Assembly (NCBI RefSeq): GCF_006539545.1
Contig: NZ_BJNF01000002.1
Location: 1-64,000 of the forward strand
Reading direction: 5' to 3'
Length of the DNA stretch: 64,000 bases
Source of the DNA: Nitrobacter winogradskyi
Lineage (GTDB): Bacteria; Pseudomonadota; Alphaproteobacteria; Rhizobiales; Xanthobacteraceae
The position numbers were made by a program, and so were the translations under genes. Numbering within the stretch: position 1 is the first letter of the stretch; the number at the start of each line of letters is the position of its first letter. Below, piece after piece: positions 47,385 to 55,905 of this stretch. Below the pieces are notes generated by a model, which searched no databases, was not told the origin of the DNA, and saw only the letters and a list, made by a program, of their open reading frames with translations.

Positions 47385-48329
47385 ATGACCGACGTTCTCA
47401 TCATCAAGACATCCTCGCTCGGCGACATTGTGCATCAGATGCCGGCAATCGTCGATGCGGCGCGCACATGTCCGCGGTTGCGGTTGACGTGGCTGGTCGA
47501 GGAGGCGTTCGCGCCGCTGGTGCGGCTGCACCCGTCGGTCGCTGATGTCATTCCTGTCGCGACGCGGCGCTGGCGTTCGCAACTCGGAGCCATCGCCACG
47601 TGGCGCGAGATCGGCGCGTTCCGGACGTGGCTGCGTCGGCAGTCGTTCGAAAAGGTGATCGATACCCAGGGCCTGATCCGATCCGCGATCATGACGCGCG
47701 TCGCGCGCGGCGCGCGTCACGGCTACGATGCGCGCAGCATTCGCGAACCATTGGCCGCGCGTTTCTACGATGTCCGGCACACGGTCGGTCGCGATCTTCA
47801 CGCCGTGACGCGCAACCGGATCCTGACAGGTCTCTCGCTTGGGTACGAACCAACCGGGGATGTCGATTATGGTCTCAATTCTCCGGCGCGGATGGGTGGT
47901 CAGCGCTACGTCGTACTGCTTCACGGCACCTCCCGGCTCTCGAAAACGTGGCGCGTGGAGGACTGGATCGAAACCGGTCGCTGGCTGCAGACGAACGGAT
48001 TGCAGGCCGTGCTTCCCTGGGGCACCGAGGCCGAGCGCCTGTTATCCGAGCGGCTGTCAGGAGAAATCGCGGGAAGTCGTGTCCAGCCGCGCCAGAGTCT
48101 CGATCTGACCGCGCAGATGATCGGCAATGCGGCGTTGGTGATCGGCGTTGACACCGGTCTGATGCATCTCGCCGCAGCCTATCGGGTGCCGCTCATCGGC
48201 ATCTATGTCAGTACCGATCCCGGCCTGACGGGGCCGGTCGGCACCGGCCGCATGGCGGTCCTTGGCGGCAAGAGCGGTCCGCCCCCAGCGGGGCAGGTGA
48301 TCGATGCCGCGGAGGGGTTGCTTGCTTAG
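47385..48329 (+). CDS. waaC: Lipopolysaccharide heptosyltransferase I
   Basis: WaaC adds the first heptose to Kdo-lipid A. The 314-residue GT9-family product has the N-terminal ILIIKTSSLGDIVHQMPAI-like start (VLIIKTSSLGDIVHQMPAI), the acceptor-site VEEAFAPLV, YVVLLHGTSRLSKTW and the donor-site GVDTGLMHLAAAYRVPLIGIY. The last is the GT9 signature. It is divergent from galE and ends overlapping gmhB by four bases on the opposite strand. Confidence 0.9.
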   Translation: MTDVLIIKTSSLGDIVHQMPAIVDAARTCPRLRLTWLVEEAFAPLVRLHPSVADVIPVATRRWRSQLGAIATWREIGAFRTWLRRQSFEKVIDTQGLIRSAIMTRVARGARHGYDARSIREPLAARFYDVRHTVGRDLHAVTRNRILTGLSLGYEPTGDVDYGLNSPARMGGQRYVVLLHGTSRLSKTWRVEDWIETGRWLQTNGLQAVLPWGTEAERLLSERLSGEIAGSRVQPRQSLDLTAQMIGNAALVIGVDTGLMHLAAAYRVPLIGIYVSTDPGLTGPVGTGRMAVLGGKSGPPPAGQVIDAAEGLLA

Positions 48330-48880
48330 ATACGTGGTGTGATCGCATCGGATATCTCCGCGAGCACCCGCGCGACGAATGCGTCGAGGTCGCCGCCGGG
48401 AAACAGGAAGCCCGGAATTCCCGAGTCGGTCGCGGCTTTGATATCACTGTCGCGGTCGCCGATCGCGAAACTGCCCTGACGCAGCACCGGCCAGTGCCGC
48501 ATCAGGTCGAGGATCATGCCGGGCTTCGGTTTACGCCACGGATGATCTTCCAGATATCCGGCGACGGTGCCGTCAGGATGATGCGGGCAATACCTGAAGT
48601 CGTCGATCCGCGCGCCCTGTGACGCCAGATGGGACTGCATCCACAGGTGCAGATCGCGAACGTTGTCTTCACTGAAGAAACCGCGCGCGATTCCGGATTG
48701 ATTGGTGAAGATGAAAACGAAATAGCCGGCCTCGTTCAGCCGCCTGATAGCGGGGGCTACGCCGGGCATCCAGCGGATGCGGTCCTGGGTACCCATATAG
48801 CAGTCGTCATGATTGATGACGCCGTCGCGATCGAGAAACGCAGCCGGCCCGGAAGCCGGAACGATATCGGCGCGCCTCAC
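48326..48880 (-). CDS. gmhB: Heptose 1,7-bisphosphate 7-phosphatase, GmhB-type HAD
   Basis: GmhB removes the 7-phosphate of heptose bisphosphate. The 184-residue HAD product has the catalytic FLDRDGVIN (Asp17, Asp19), FTNQSGIARG, KPKPGM and IGDRDSDIKAA. The zinc loop is incomplete: CPHHPD is present, but the downstream C-x-C before RKP is replaced by DHPW, so zinc binding may be lost. The start is a GTG at 48880 overlapping the gmhA stop (GTGA). The heptose genes around it make the assignment convincing. Confidence 0.85.
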   Translation of the reverse strand: MRRADIVPASGPAAFLDRDGVINHDDCYMGTQDRIRWMPGVAPAIRRLNEAGYFVFIFTNQSGIARGFFSEDNVRDLHLWMQSHLASQGARIDDFRYCPHHPDGTVAGYLEDHPWRKPKPGMILDLMRHWPVLRQGSFAIGDRDSDIKAATDSGIPGFLFPGGDLDAFVARVLAEISDAITPRI

Positions 48881-49470
48881 GTGCCGCTGCCTCCATCCGC
48901 CAGCGCGCGCTCGACGGTATCGCAGATCGCATGAGCCGCGGTCATGTGGATCTGCTGGATCACCGGGGTGTCGTCACTCGGCGCAACGAAAAGGCGGTCG
49001 CAAACCTCCCGCAGGCTTTGCCCCTTGAGGCCGGTGAAGCCGACGGTGACAAGTCCGAGCCGTCGCGCGGCGTCAAGCGCCGTGAGAATGTTCGGTGATC
49101 GTCCCGAGGTGGACAGCGCCAGCAGCACATCGCCCGGCCGGCCCAGACTCTCGATCTGCCGGCAGAAAATCCGCTCGAAGCCGTAGTCGTTGGAGATGGC
49201 GGTGAGGGCCGACGTATCGGTTGTCAGGGCGATGGCGGCGTAGCCCGGGCGTTCCTTCCTGTAGCGCCCGACGATCTCCGAGGCGATGTGTTGAGCGTCG
49301 GCGGCGCTTCCGCCGTTGCCGATTAGAAGCACCTTGTTTCCCGAACGCAGCGCGTCGATGATCGTGACAGCAATGTCGCTTGCGGCGGCGAGCAGCGCCG
49401 TGTCGTCGGCTGCGCGTTGCAGAGCCGCCAGCGATTGCTGAAAATGGACCGCGATCGGATTCTGGCTCAA
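48877..49470 (-). CDS. gmhA: Sedoheptulose 7-phosphate isomerase
   Basis: GmhA converts sedoheptulose 7-phosphate to D-glycero-D-manno-heptose 7-phosphate, the first step of ADP-heptose synthesis. The 197-residue SIS-fold product has LLIGNGGSAADAQHIASE (about 50-67), LALSTSGRSPNIL (about 116-128) and an IQQIHMTAAHAICD C-terminal helix with the active-site His. The start is TTG 49470 behind AAAGGTG. The coupled order gmhA-gmhB suggests one transcript. Confidence 0.92.
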   Translation of the reverse strand: MSQNPIAVHFQQSLAALQRAADDTALLAAASDIAVTIIDALRSGNKVLLIGNGGSAADAQHIASEIVGRYRKERPGYAAIALTTDTSALTAISNDYGFERIFCRQIESLGRPGDVLLALSTSGRSPNILTALDAARRLGLVTVGFTGLKGQSLREVCDRLFVAPSDDTPVIQQIHMTAAHAICDTVERALADGGSGT

Positions 49471-49540
49471 GACGCACCTTTGTCACCGTGACGGATATCA
49501 GTGGTAATGAGTGCGTCATGTCCACGCAAGCATGGTGGCA

Positions 49541-50611
49541 TCAGGGCGTGGTGCGCTCCCTAGACTCCGCAAGCACCCGTTCCGCGATGGCGACCACCTC
49601 GGCTGCGGGGATATCCTTCATGCAGCGATGGTCGTTCCTGGTGCAGACCGGACGATGGCACGGCTGGCACGGGAGTGGCGTTTTCGTCTGGATCGTCGCG
49701 GCGAGGCCGTTCAAGGGCCCCCAGTGATAGGGACTGGTCGGCCCGAAGATTCCCATCGTCGGCGTTCCGATCGCAGCCGCAACGTGCATCAGACCGGAGT
49801 CGTTCGATATGGCGATGGCGGCCCCCGCCATCGCCAGGATGCCGTTTCGTAGGTCGTGACCCGTGAGATCCCGGACCCGAGGCCCCCCGGTTGCAACGAT
49901 GTCGGTCGCCAGCGCCTTTTCCTTGGGGCTGCCGACGACCCAGATATCGATTCCGCGCTCAGTCAGTCCGCGGGCGGCTTCGGCAAAGTAGCTCCAGCGC
50001 TTGCTCGGGCCGACCGCCCCCGGCGCCAGCGCCACCGCTGGTCCCGCGCCCAGTCCCTGCGCCTGCCGCCAGCGGGCGATATCTTCGCTGGATACCCGAA
50101 GCTGCGGCGCGGGCCATTCAGGCGGCCGGGCTGCTCCGGCGGGAAGCGCCAGGGACGCCTTGCGGTCGATCATGCGCGGCAGTGCTCTTTCGCCCCAGCG
50201 CCAGCGGTTGATCAGGCCGAAACGTGCCTCGCCGACAAAACCGACCCGCTCCGGGATGGCGGCCAGCGTGGGGGCGATCGCCGATTTCCAGGTGCGCGGC
50301 ATGACGAGGGCTGTTCCATACCCCCGTGCGCGCAACTGCCGGGCGAGACCCCACTGTTGTGTCAGCGCCAGCCGGCTTCGGGGCAGGTCCCAGACCACGC
50401 CGGCGCGTACCCCCGGCATGTAATCCACCAGCGGCGCGCAGAGCGTTGTCACCAGCAGGTCGACCGGTCGATTTGGCCAGCGCTGCTTGAGGACCCGCAC
50501 CACCGTATGGCCACGGACGAAATCGCCGATCCACATATAGGGAATGATCAGAATCGGCCGGGTATCATCCGGGTCGACCATTTCCGGTTCATATGATGAA
50601 TCTATGTTCAT
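49541..50611 (-). CDS. waaF: Lipopolysaccharide heptosyltransferase II
   Basis: WaaF adds the second heptose of the LPS core. The 356-residue GT9 product has ILIIPYMWIGDFVRGHTVVR near the start, ALAPGAVGPSKRW (donor-binding region), SNDSGLMHVAAAIGTPTMGIFG and a Cys-rich C-terminal patch CQPCHRPVCTRNDHRCM seen in many WaaF proteins. It lies 70 bases upstream of gmhA on the same strand, so the three heptose genes may form one operon. Confidence 0.9.
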   Translation of the reverse strand: MNIDSSYEPEMVDPDDTRPILIIPYMWIGDFVRGHTVVRVLKQRWPNRPVDLLVTTLCAPLVDYMPGVRAGVVWDLPRSRLALTQQWGLARQLRARGYGTALVMPRTWKSAIAPTLAAIPERVGFVGEARFGLINRWRWGERALPRMIDRKASLALPAGAARPPEWPAPQLRVSSEDIARWRQAQGLGAGPAVALAPGAVGPSKRWSYFAEAARGLTERGIDIWVVGSPKEKALATDIVATGGPRVRDLTGHDLRNGILAMAGAAIAISNDSGLMHVAAAIGTPTMGIFGPTSPYHWGPLNGLAATIQTKTPLPCQPCHRPVCTRNDHRCMKDIPAAEVVAIAERVLAESRERTTP

Positions 50612-50775
50612 ATCTTGATCGACGTGCGATGCATGACCACGATCCGGGGCGAGGACCGGTCTTCGGTATCTGCTCCGACCGGTGAGGTAAAGTTATCTCG
50701 CTCGCTGTTTTTCACGATCCGAGCGTCTCGCGCAGGCTCGTCCAAGTTGCCTCGCGGGCCGGAGTGAGGCAAACC

Positions 50776-50805
50776 GGGATGCAAATGTTGGAATCGGACC
50801 ACTAG
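50776..50805. repeat. Half of a CTAG-family hairpin
   Basis: GGGATGCAAATGTTGG and then GGACCACTAG match the right arm of the element at 16120-16195. The left half is missing, and the next repeat starts directly at its end. Confidence 0.6.
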
Positions 50806-50951
50806 CGCGTATTCCGCAAAAGTGGATACCGGTTTTGCGATCAGAATACGCGCAAGTTTTTGATTGAACGTGTTTTCTTACGGCTAACCGGATTCCACTC
50901 AGCCGGAAAACGCACTGGAATCTGATCCAACTACGTTGAATCAGATTCCAG
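50805..50951. repeat. Two GTGGNNNCCGG palindromes plus a hairpin
   Basis: The first has the arms GCGCGTATTC / GAATACGCGC with the centre GTGGATACCGG. The second is reversed, with the centre GTGGAATCCGG and arms of the CGTTTTC type. A hairpin, CTGGAATCTGAT...ATCAGATTCCAG, follows (50915-50951). The arrangement repeats that of 38304-38459. The region 50612-51046 has no gene. Confidence 0.7.
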
Positions 50952-50967
50952 CCCTAACTTTTTGATC

Positions 50968-51016
50968 GAGCATGATTTTATCCGAAAATCGGGTTCCACT
51001 TTTCGGGATCATGCTC
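50968..51016. repeat. GAGCATGATCCCG palindrome upstream of hldD
   Basis: Read on the minus strand, the arms GAGCATGATC and ATCATGCTC and the inner CCGAAAA and TTTTCGG flank a GTGGAACCCG centre. It ends 30 bases before hldD and just after a TAG-containing boundary (CTCTAG). Confidence 0.7.
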
Positions 51017-51046
51017 TAGCAGGCGCATATTCGGGATGGGGACATC

Positions 51047-52027
51047 ATGCTGCTGGTAACCGGAGGCGCCGGCTTTATCGGATCGAATCTCGTGGCCGCG
51101 TTGAACGACGCCGGGCGAGGCGATGTGGTTGTGTGCGATGCGTTGGGACATGACGGCAAGTGGCGCAACCTCGCCAAGCGGCAGCTTGCGGATGTCGTTC
51201 CGCCCGCGGAACTGACGGGTTGGCTCGCTGGCCGCCGCCTCGACGCCGTCTTTCATCTCGGCGCGATCTCCGAGACCACCGCGACTGATGGCGATCTGGT
51301 CATCGAGACTAATTTCCGGCTGTCGCTTCGGTTGCTCGACTGGTGCGCCGGGACCGCGACGCCTTTCATTTATGCCTCGTCGGCATCGACTTACGGCGAC
51401 GGCGCGCAGGGCTTTCGCGACGATCAATCGTTGGCCGCGCTGCGCGCGCTCCGGCCGATGAATCTCTACGGCTGGAGCAAGCACCTGTTCGACATGGCCG
51501 TCGTGGGCCGCGCCGCCCAAGGCGGTGCTTTGCCGCCGCAATGGGTCGGCCTGAAGTTCTTCAACGTGTTCGGACCGAATGAGTATCACAAAGGCTCCAT
51601 GATGAGCGTGCTGACGCGTCGTTTCGACGACGTCAAGGCGGGTCGTCCGGTGCAGTTGTTCAAGTCGCATCGGGAGGGCATCGCCGACGGCGATCAGCGC
51701 CGGGACTTCATCTACGTCGACGACGTCGTCCGCGTGATGATGTGGCTGCTGGCCACGCCTTCCGTGAGCGGCCTTTTCAATGTAGGAACCGGCAAGGCCC
51801 GTAGTTTTCGCGACCTGATGACGGCGGCCTATGCTTCGCTCGGCGCAAGGCCGAGTATCGAATATGTCGATATGCCCGAACAGATTCGGGGCGCTTACCA
51901 GTACTTTACGCAAGCCGATGTCGCGCGCTTGCAAGGCGCGGGCTATAACGGCGGCTTCACGCCTCTGGAGGAGGCCGTCGATGCCTATGTCAAAGGCTAT
52001 CTCGATCGTGACGATCGCTTTCGCTGA
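51047..52027 (+). CDS. hldD: ADP-L-glycero-D-manno-heptose 6-epimerase
   Basis: HldD (RfaD) epimerises ADP-D,D-heptose to ADP-L,D-heptose. The 326-residue NAD(P)-dependent product has LLVTGGAGFIGSN (2-14), DALGHDGKWRNLAKR typical of HldD, LGAISETTATDGD (about 72-84), the catalytic SSASTYGDG and Tyr/Lys in NLYGWSKHLFD, and GLKFFNVFGPNEYHKG. The ATG at 51047 follows GGGGA. It is separated from hldE by two repeats. Confidence 0.95.
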   Translation: MLLVTGGAGFIGSNLVAALNDAGRGDVVVCDALGHDGKWRNLAKRQLADVVPPAELTGWLAGRRLDAVFHLGAISETTATDGDLVIETNFRLSLRLLDWCAGTATPFIYASSASTYGDGAQGFRDDQSLAALRALRPMNLYGWSKHLFDMAVVGRAAQGGALPPQWVGLKFFNVFGPNEYHKGSMMSVLTRRFDDVKAGRPVQLFKSHREGIADGDQRRDFIYVDDVVRVMMWLLATPSVSGLFNVGTGKARSFRDLMTAAYASLGARPSIEYVDMPEQIRGAYQYFTQADVARLQGAGYNGGFTPLEEAVDAYVKGYLDRDDRFR

Positions 52028-52034
52028 GGCGCTG

Positions 52035-52083
52035 GAGCATGATCCCGGAAAGTGGAAACCGGTTGTCGGATAAGATCGTGCTC
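52035..52083. repeat. GAGCATGATCCCG palindrome after hldD
   Basis: The arms GAGCATGATC / GATCGTGCTC and the centre GTGGAAACCGG are nearly the same as at 30733-30780. It starts seven bases after the hldD stop codon. Confidence 0.7.
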
Positions 52084-52134
52084 GACCGAAGGACAGGGCC
52101 TGGGACGGGTTCAATGCGATTGGACCAGACTGCC

Positions 52135-52240
52135 AGAGCCTTTCCGCTTCTGATTGAATCAGAAGCGGAGTTCTATGATATTGTTTTGACGCGGTTTCTT
52201 CACGCGAACAGGTCATCCACTTCGCTCGAAAACGCTCTAG
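52135..52240. repeat. AGAGC...GCTCT composite palindrome before hldE
   Basis: It contains the hairpin CCGCTTCTGATT-G-AATCAGAAGCGG, then TTTGACGCGGTTTCTTCACG and TTCGCTCGAAAACGCTCTAG. It belongs to the same family as 57011-57114. Confidence 0.65.
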
Positions 52241-52258
52241 CAACAGGTGAAGGGTTTG

Positions 52259-53728
52259 ATGATCGATTTTGACGGCTTGTCGAATGGTTTTTCCGGTCAG
52301 ACGGTGCTCTGTGTCGGCGACCTGATGCTCGACGAGTTCGTGTACGGCGAGATTTCGCGGATTTCGCCGGAGGCTCCGGCCCCGGTCATCGCGGTTCAGC
52401 GGAGCGAAACCAACGTCGGCGGGGCCGGCAATGTGGCGCGCAACATCGCCGCGCTCGGGGCGCGCTGCATCTTCGTCGGATTGGCCGGAGAAGATGACGC
52501 GGGCGAGAGGCTGCGGGCCACGCTGTCGCGGGAACGCCTGATCGAGCCGTTGTTGATTTCAGATCCGGCACGGCCGACGACGCGCAAGGTGCGTTTCGTT
52601 TCGGAGCATTTCTCGACCCACATGCTGCGCGCGGATTGGGAAACGCTTGCTCCGGCGTCGGGGGAGGTGGAGCAGGCATTGATCGATGCAATTCTGCCGC
52701 AACTGCCATGCGCCGACATCGTCCTGTTGTCCGACTATGCCAAGGGTGTGCTGACGGCGCGGGTGATCCGCAGCGTGATCGACGGCGCTCGCTCGCTCGG
52801 CAAGCGGGTGATCGTCGATCCGAAGAGCGCCGATTTCGGCATCTATCGCGGCGCGACGCTCCTCACGCCAAACAGCAAGGAATTCACGGACGCAACCGGT
52901 CGCCGCGCGGATGATCAGGCAAGTCTTGCAACGGCTGCGCGGGACCTGATGCGGATCGCGGAATGCGAAGCCTTGCTGGTGACGCAAAGCGAGCGCGGCA
53001 TGACGCTCGTGCCGGGCGAGGGCGAGGTCATTCATGTTCCCGCTCACACCGTCAAGGTCCGCGACGTGACGGGCGCCGGCGACACCGTCGTCGCCGCGCT
53101 CGCGGTTTCGCTTGCGGCGGGCGCGGACTGGGAAGCCGCGTTGCGGACGGCGAGCGCGGCTGCTGCTGTCGCCGTCGCCAAGAGCGGGACCGCGATTGTC
53201 ACCCTTGGGGAACTGCGCCGCAATATCCTGCCGCCGGCCTCCCTGGCCGCCGAGGAGAAGATCGCGCGATCCGCGGGCGACCTTGACCAACACCTGACGG
53301 CATGGCGTGAACAGGGCCTGCGGATCGGTTTCACCAATGGCTGCTTCGATATCCTGCATCCCGGCCACGTCAAGGTGCTGACCGGCGCGCGCGCCGCGTG
53401 CGATCGGCTGATTGTCGGATTGAACAGCGATGCGTCGGTGAAGCGGTTGAAGGGCGAGGGCCGCCCGATCCAGAATGAGCGCGCGCGCGCGGAAGTGCTT
53501 GCCGCGCTCGAAGCCGTCGATCTCGTCGCGATCTTCGAGGAGGATACGCCGATGAACCTGATCGGGCGAATCCAGCCGAACGTGCTCGTCAAGGGCGGGG
53601 ATTATTCTCTTGAGCAAGTCGTCGGTCAGGAGCTAGTGACTGCACGAGGCGGCGAGGTTATTCTGATCGACATCCTGCAGGGATTCAGCACGACATCGCT
53701 GGTGAAGCGCGCAGGAGGCCGGGCATGA
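52259..53728 (+). CDS. hldE: Bifunctional heptose 7-P kinase / heptose 1-P adenylyltransferase
   Basis: HldE (RfaE) phosphorylates heptose 7-phosphate at C1 and later adds AMP. The 489-residue product has a ribokinase-type domain (about 1-325, with [28 protein letters not shown] and [14 protein letters not shown]) and a nucleotidyltransferase domain (about 345-489, with [17 protein letters not shown] holding the HxGH motif). ATG 52259 follows AAGGG; an in-frame GTG at 52247 is less likely. With gmhA, gmhB and hldD it completes ADP-heptose synthesis. Confidence 0.95.
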   Translation: MIDFDGLSNGFSGQTVLCVGDLMLDEFVYGEISRISPEAPAPVIAVQRSETNVGGAGNVARNIAALGARCIFVGLAGEDDAGERLRATLSRERLIEPLLISDPARPTTRKVRFVSEHFSTHMLRADWETLAPASGEVEQALIDAILPQLPCADIVLLSDYAKGVLTARVIRSVIDGARSLGKRVIVDPKSADFGIYRGATLLTPNSKEFTDATGRRADDQASLATAARDLMRIAECEALLVTQSERGMTLVPGEGEVIHVPAHTVKVRDVTGAGDTVVAALAVSLAAGADWEAALRTASAAAAVAVAKSGTAIVTLGELRRNILPPASLAAEEKIARSAGDLDQHLTAWREQGLRIGFTNGCFDILHPGHVKVLTGARAACDRLIVGLNSDASVKRLKGEGRPIQNERARAEVLAALEAVDLVAIFEEDTPMNLIGRIQPNVLVKGGDYSLEQVVGQELVTARGGEVILIDILQGFSTTSLVKRAGGRA

Positions 53729-53774
53729 GATCGATCGTGTCCGACAGGCGCGTTACCGCATCGGACTTCCGGCC

Positions 53775-53825
53775 TGACGCGTTTTTCGCGCGAACAGATC
53801 AGCCACTTCGCTCGAAAACGCTATA
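53775..53825. repeat. GACGCGTTTTT...AAAACGCTATA palindrome, short form
   Basis: This is the right half of the composite family: GACGCGTTTTTCGCGCGAAC and then CCACTTCGCTCGAAAACGC. It ends 18 bases before the next start codon. Confidence 0.55.
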
Positions 53826-53843
53826 ATACGACCTGGACGACGC

Positions 53844-55787
53844 ATGAACCTCCGCCGAAAATTCACGCTCCGAAACGCTCTGATTGGGCTGCATGACCTG
53901 GCGGCGGTCGTGGCCGCTCTGTTTGTGAGCTGCTATTTCCGTTTTGAGTATTCTGCCTTTGCCGTTCGTCTGCCGTTGCTCATCGAGGTGCTTCCTTACT
54001 TTCTGGCCATCTCCGCGCTCGTCTTTTATGTTTTTCATCTGACCACGGCAAAATGGCGTTTCTTTTCGCTTCTCGATGCCCTCAACATCGTCAAGGCATC
54101 CACGCTTCTGGCGCTTGTCATCCTGGTCTTCGACTATGTGGTCATCGCGCCGGAGTTTTACGGTGCGTTCTTCCTCGGAAAGAAGACGATCATCCTCTAC
54201 TGGCTGTTGCAGATTTTCCTTCTGGCAGCCACGCGCTCCGCCTATCGATACTTCCGCTACAGGCGGACTCTGGTTCATGTAAAGGCCGATGATGCGACGC
54301 CTGCGATCGTCGTCGGCCGCGCTGCGGATGCCGAGATACTTTTCCGCTCGGTCGAGAGCGGAGCGGTGAAGCAGTTGCGTCCGGTCGGCCTGCTGTCACC
54401 GTCGCCGGCCGATATCGGCCAGACGATACGTGGCGTTTCAGTCCTGGGCGGAGTGGACGAACTCGAGGAAGTGATAGCTGATATCGCGGAGCGGCAGGAG
54501 CCGATCAAGCGCATTATCATGACGCCTTCCGCTTTCGAGCCTGACGCCCAGCCGGAAGCGGTTCTCGCCCACGGCCGCAGGCTGGGCATCAAGGTAAGCC
54601 GGTTGCCCTCGCTTGGGGAGGGAGGGGAGATTCCGCGTCTGACGCCGGTCGCCGTTGAAGATCTTCTGCTTCGCCCAAGCCGCACCATCGACTATGAGCG
54701 GCTCGAAGGATTGATCAAGAACAAGTCGGTTGTCGTGACCGGTGGTGGCGGATCGATTGGGTCCGAAATCTGCAGACGTGTCGTGACGTTCGGCGCGAGC
54801 CGCCTGCTGATCGTCGAAAATTCCGAACCGGCGCTCTACGCGATCATGGAGGAACTGGCCGCCACCAGCCGGGCCGCTGTCGTGGAAGGCCGCATTGCCG
54901 ACATTCGCGATCGCGAGCGGCTGATGCGTTTGATGAACGAGTTCAAGCCCGATATCGTGTTTCATGCGGCTGCGCTCAAGCATGTTCCCATTCTCGAACG
55001 GGATTGGGATGAGGGCGTCAAGACCAACATTTTCGGTTCGGTCAACGTCGCCGATGCAGCGTTGGCATCGGGCGCCGAATCCATGGTGATGATCTCCACC
55101 GACAAGGCGATCGAACCGGTGTCGATGCTCGGGCTGACCAAACGTTTTGCCGAGATGTATTGTCAGGCGCTGGATCGCGATCTGGCGATGCGTGCGGCCG
55201 GCAAGGTTCCGATGCGGCTGATTTCGGTCCGTTTCGGCAACGTGCTGGCGTCGAACGGATCAGTGGTGCCGAAGTTCAAGGCGCAGATCGAAGCCGGCGG
55301 CCCGGTGACCGTCACGCATCCGGACATGGTTCGTTACTTCATGACGATCCGCGAAGCCTGCGATCTCGTCATTACCGCCGCGAGCCATGCCGCCATGCCT
55401 GAAAGACATGATGTATCCGTGTATGTCCTTAACATGGGTCAGCCGGTGAAGATCGTCGATCTTGCAGAACGCATGATCAGCCTGTCCGGCTTGCAGCCTC
55501 ACCGCGACATCGAGATTGTTTTTAGCGGGGTTCGGCCCGGCGAACGTATGAACGAAATCCTGTTTGCGAGCGAGGAGCCGACGATCGAGATCGGCTTGCC
55601 GGGTATACTGGCGGCAAAACCGAACGAGCCGCCGATAGAGACGATCCGTGAGTGGATCGCGGTCCTGAATGAAGCTGTCGCGAGCGACAACAAGCTCGCG
55701 ATCCGCTTGATCCTGAAAGATGCCGTGCCGGAGTTCGGCGGGCAGCCCGCACATACATCGCCTCTTGCGCCTGATATGCCGCGGTGA
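53844..55787 (+). CDS. Nucleotide-sugar 4,6-dehydratase/epimerase, FlaA1/CapD/PglF type
   Basis: The 647-residue product has four membrane segments at the N-terminus (about 12-115), a CoA-binding-like domain (about 140-270) and a C-terminal short-chain dehydrogenase domain with VVTGGGGSIGSEICRR, DIVFHAAALKHVPILE, MISTDKAIEPVSMLG and RFGNVLASNGSVVPKF. The family mostly forms UDP-4-keto-6-deoxy-GlcNAc for O-antigen or capsule sugars. In place of the Tyr-x3-Lys motif it has the usual Met-x3-Lys variant of the group (MLGLTKR). The neighbouring polysaccharide genes support the role. The exact product is not known. Confidence 0.88.
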   Translation: MNLRRKFTLRNALIGLHDLAAVVAALFVSCYFRFEYSAFAVRLPLLIEVLPYFLAISALVFYVFHLTTAKWRFFSLLDALNIVKASTLLALVILVFDYVVIAPEFYGAFFLGKKTIILYWLLQIFLLAATRSAYRYFRYRRTLVHVKADDATPAIVVGRAADAEILFRSVESGAVKQLRPVGLLSPSPADIGQTIRGVSVLGGVDELEEVIADIAERQEPIKRIIMTPSAFEPDAQPEAVLAHGRRLGIKVSRLPSLGEGGEIPRLTPVAVEDLLLRPSRTIDYERLEGLIKNKSVVVTGGGGSIGSEICRRVVTFGASRLLIVENSEPALYAIMEELAATSRAAVVEGRIADIRDRERLMRLMNEFKPDIVFHAAALKHVPILERDWDEGVKTNIFGSVNVADAALASGAESMVMISTDKAIEPVSMLGLTKRFAEMYCQALDRDLAMRAAGKVPMRLISVRFGNVLASNGSVVPKFKAQIEAGGPVTVTHPDMVRYFMTIREACDLVITAASHAAMPERHDVSVYVLNMGQPVKIVDLAERMISLSGLQPHRDIEIVFSGVRPGERMNEILFASEEPTIEIGLPGILAAKPNEPPIETIREWIAVLNEAVASDNKLAIRLILKDAVPEFGGQPAHTSPLAPDMPR

Positions 55788-55800
55788 ATCGCGGCGTCAT

Positions 55801-55905
55801 TATAGCGTTTTCGAGCGAAGTGGGTACCGGTTCGCGTGAAGAAAACGCGTCAAATCGAAATCTGAGAGTCTCGCTTCTGATTCGATCAGAAGCGATAATG
55901 CTCTA
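55801..55905. repeat. TATAGCGTTTTCGAGCG composite palindrome
   Basis: It has the arms AGCGTTTTC / GAAAACGC, the centre GTGGGTACCGG with inner arms CGAA / TTCG, and then the hairpin CGCTTCTGATTCGATCAGAAGCG. On the minus strand the far end reads TAGAGCAT, whose TAG ends the gene at 55903. Confidence 0.7.

Noticed and set aside
50776-51016. Cluster of repeats considered as a CRISPR array
   Set aside because: The units differ in type and orientation, are palindromic over their whole length and lack regular spacers.
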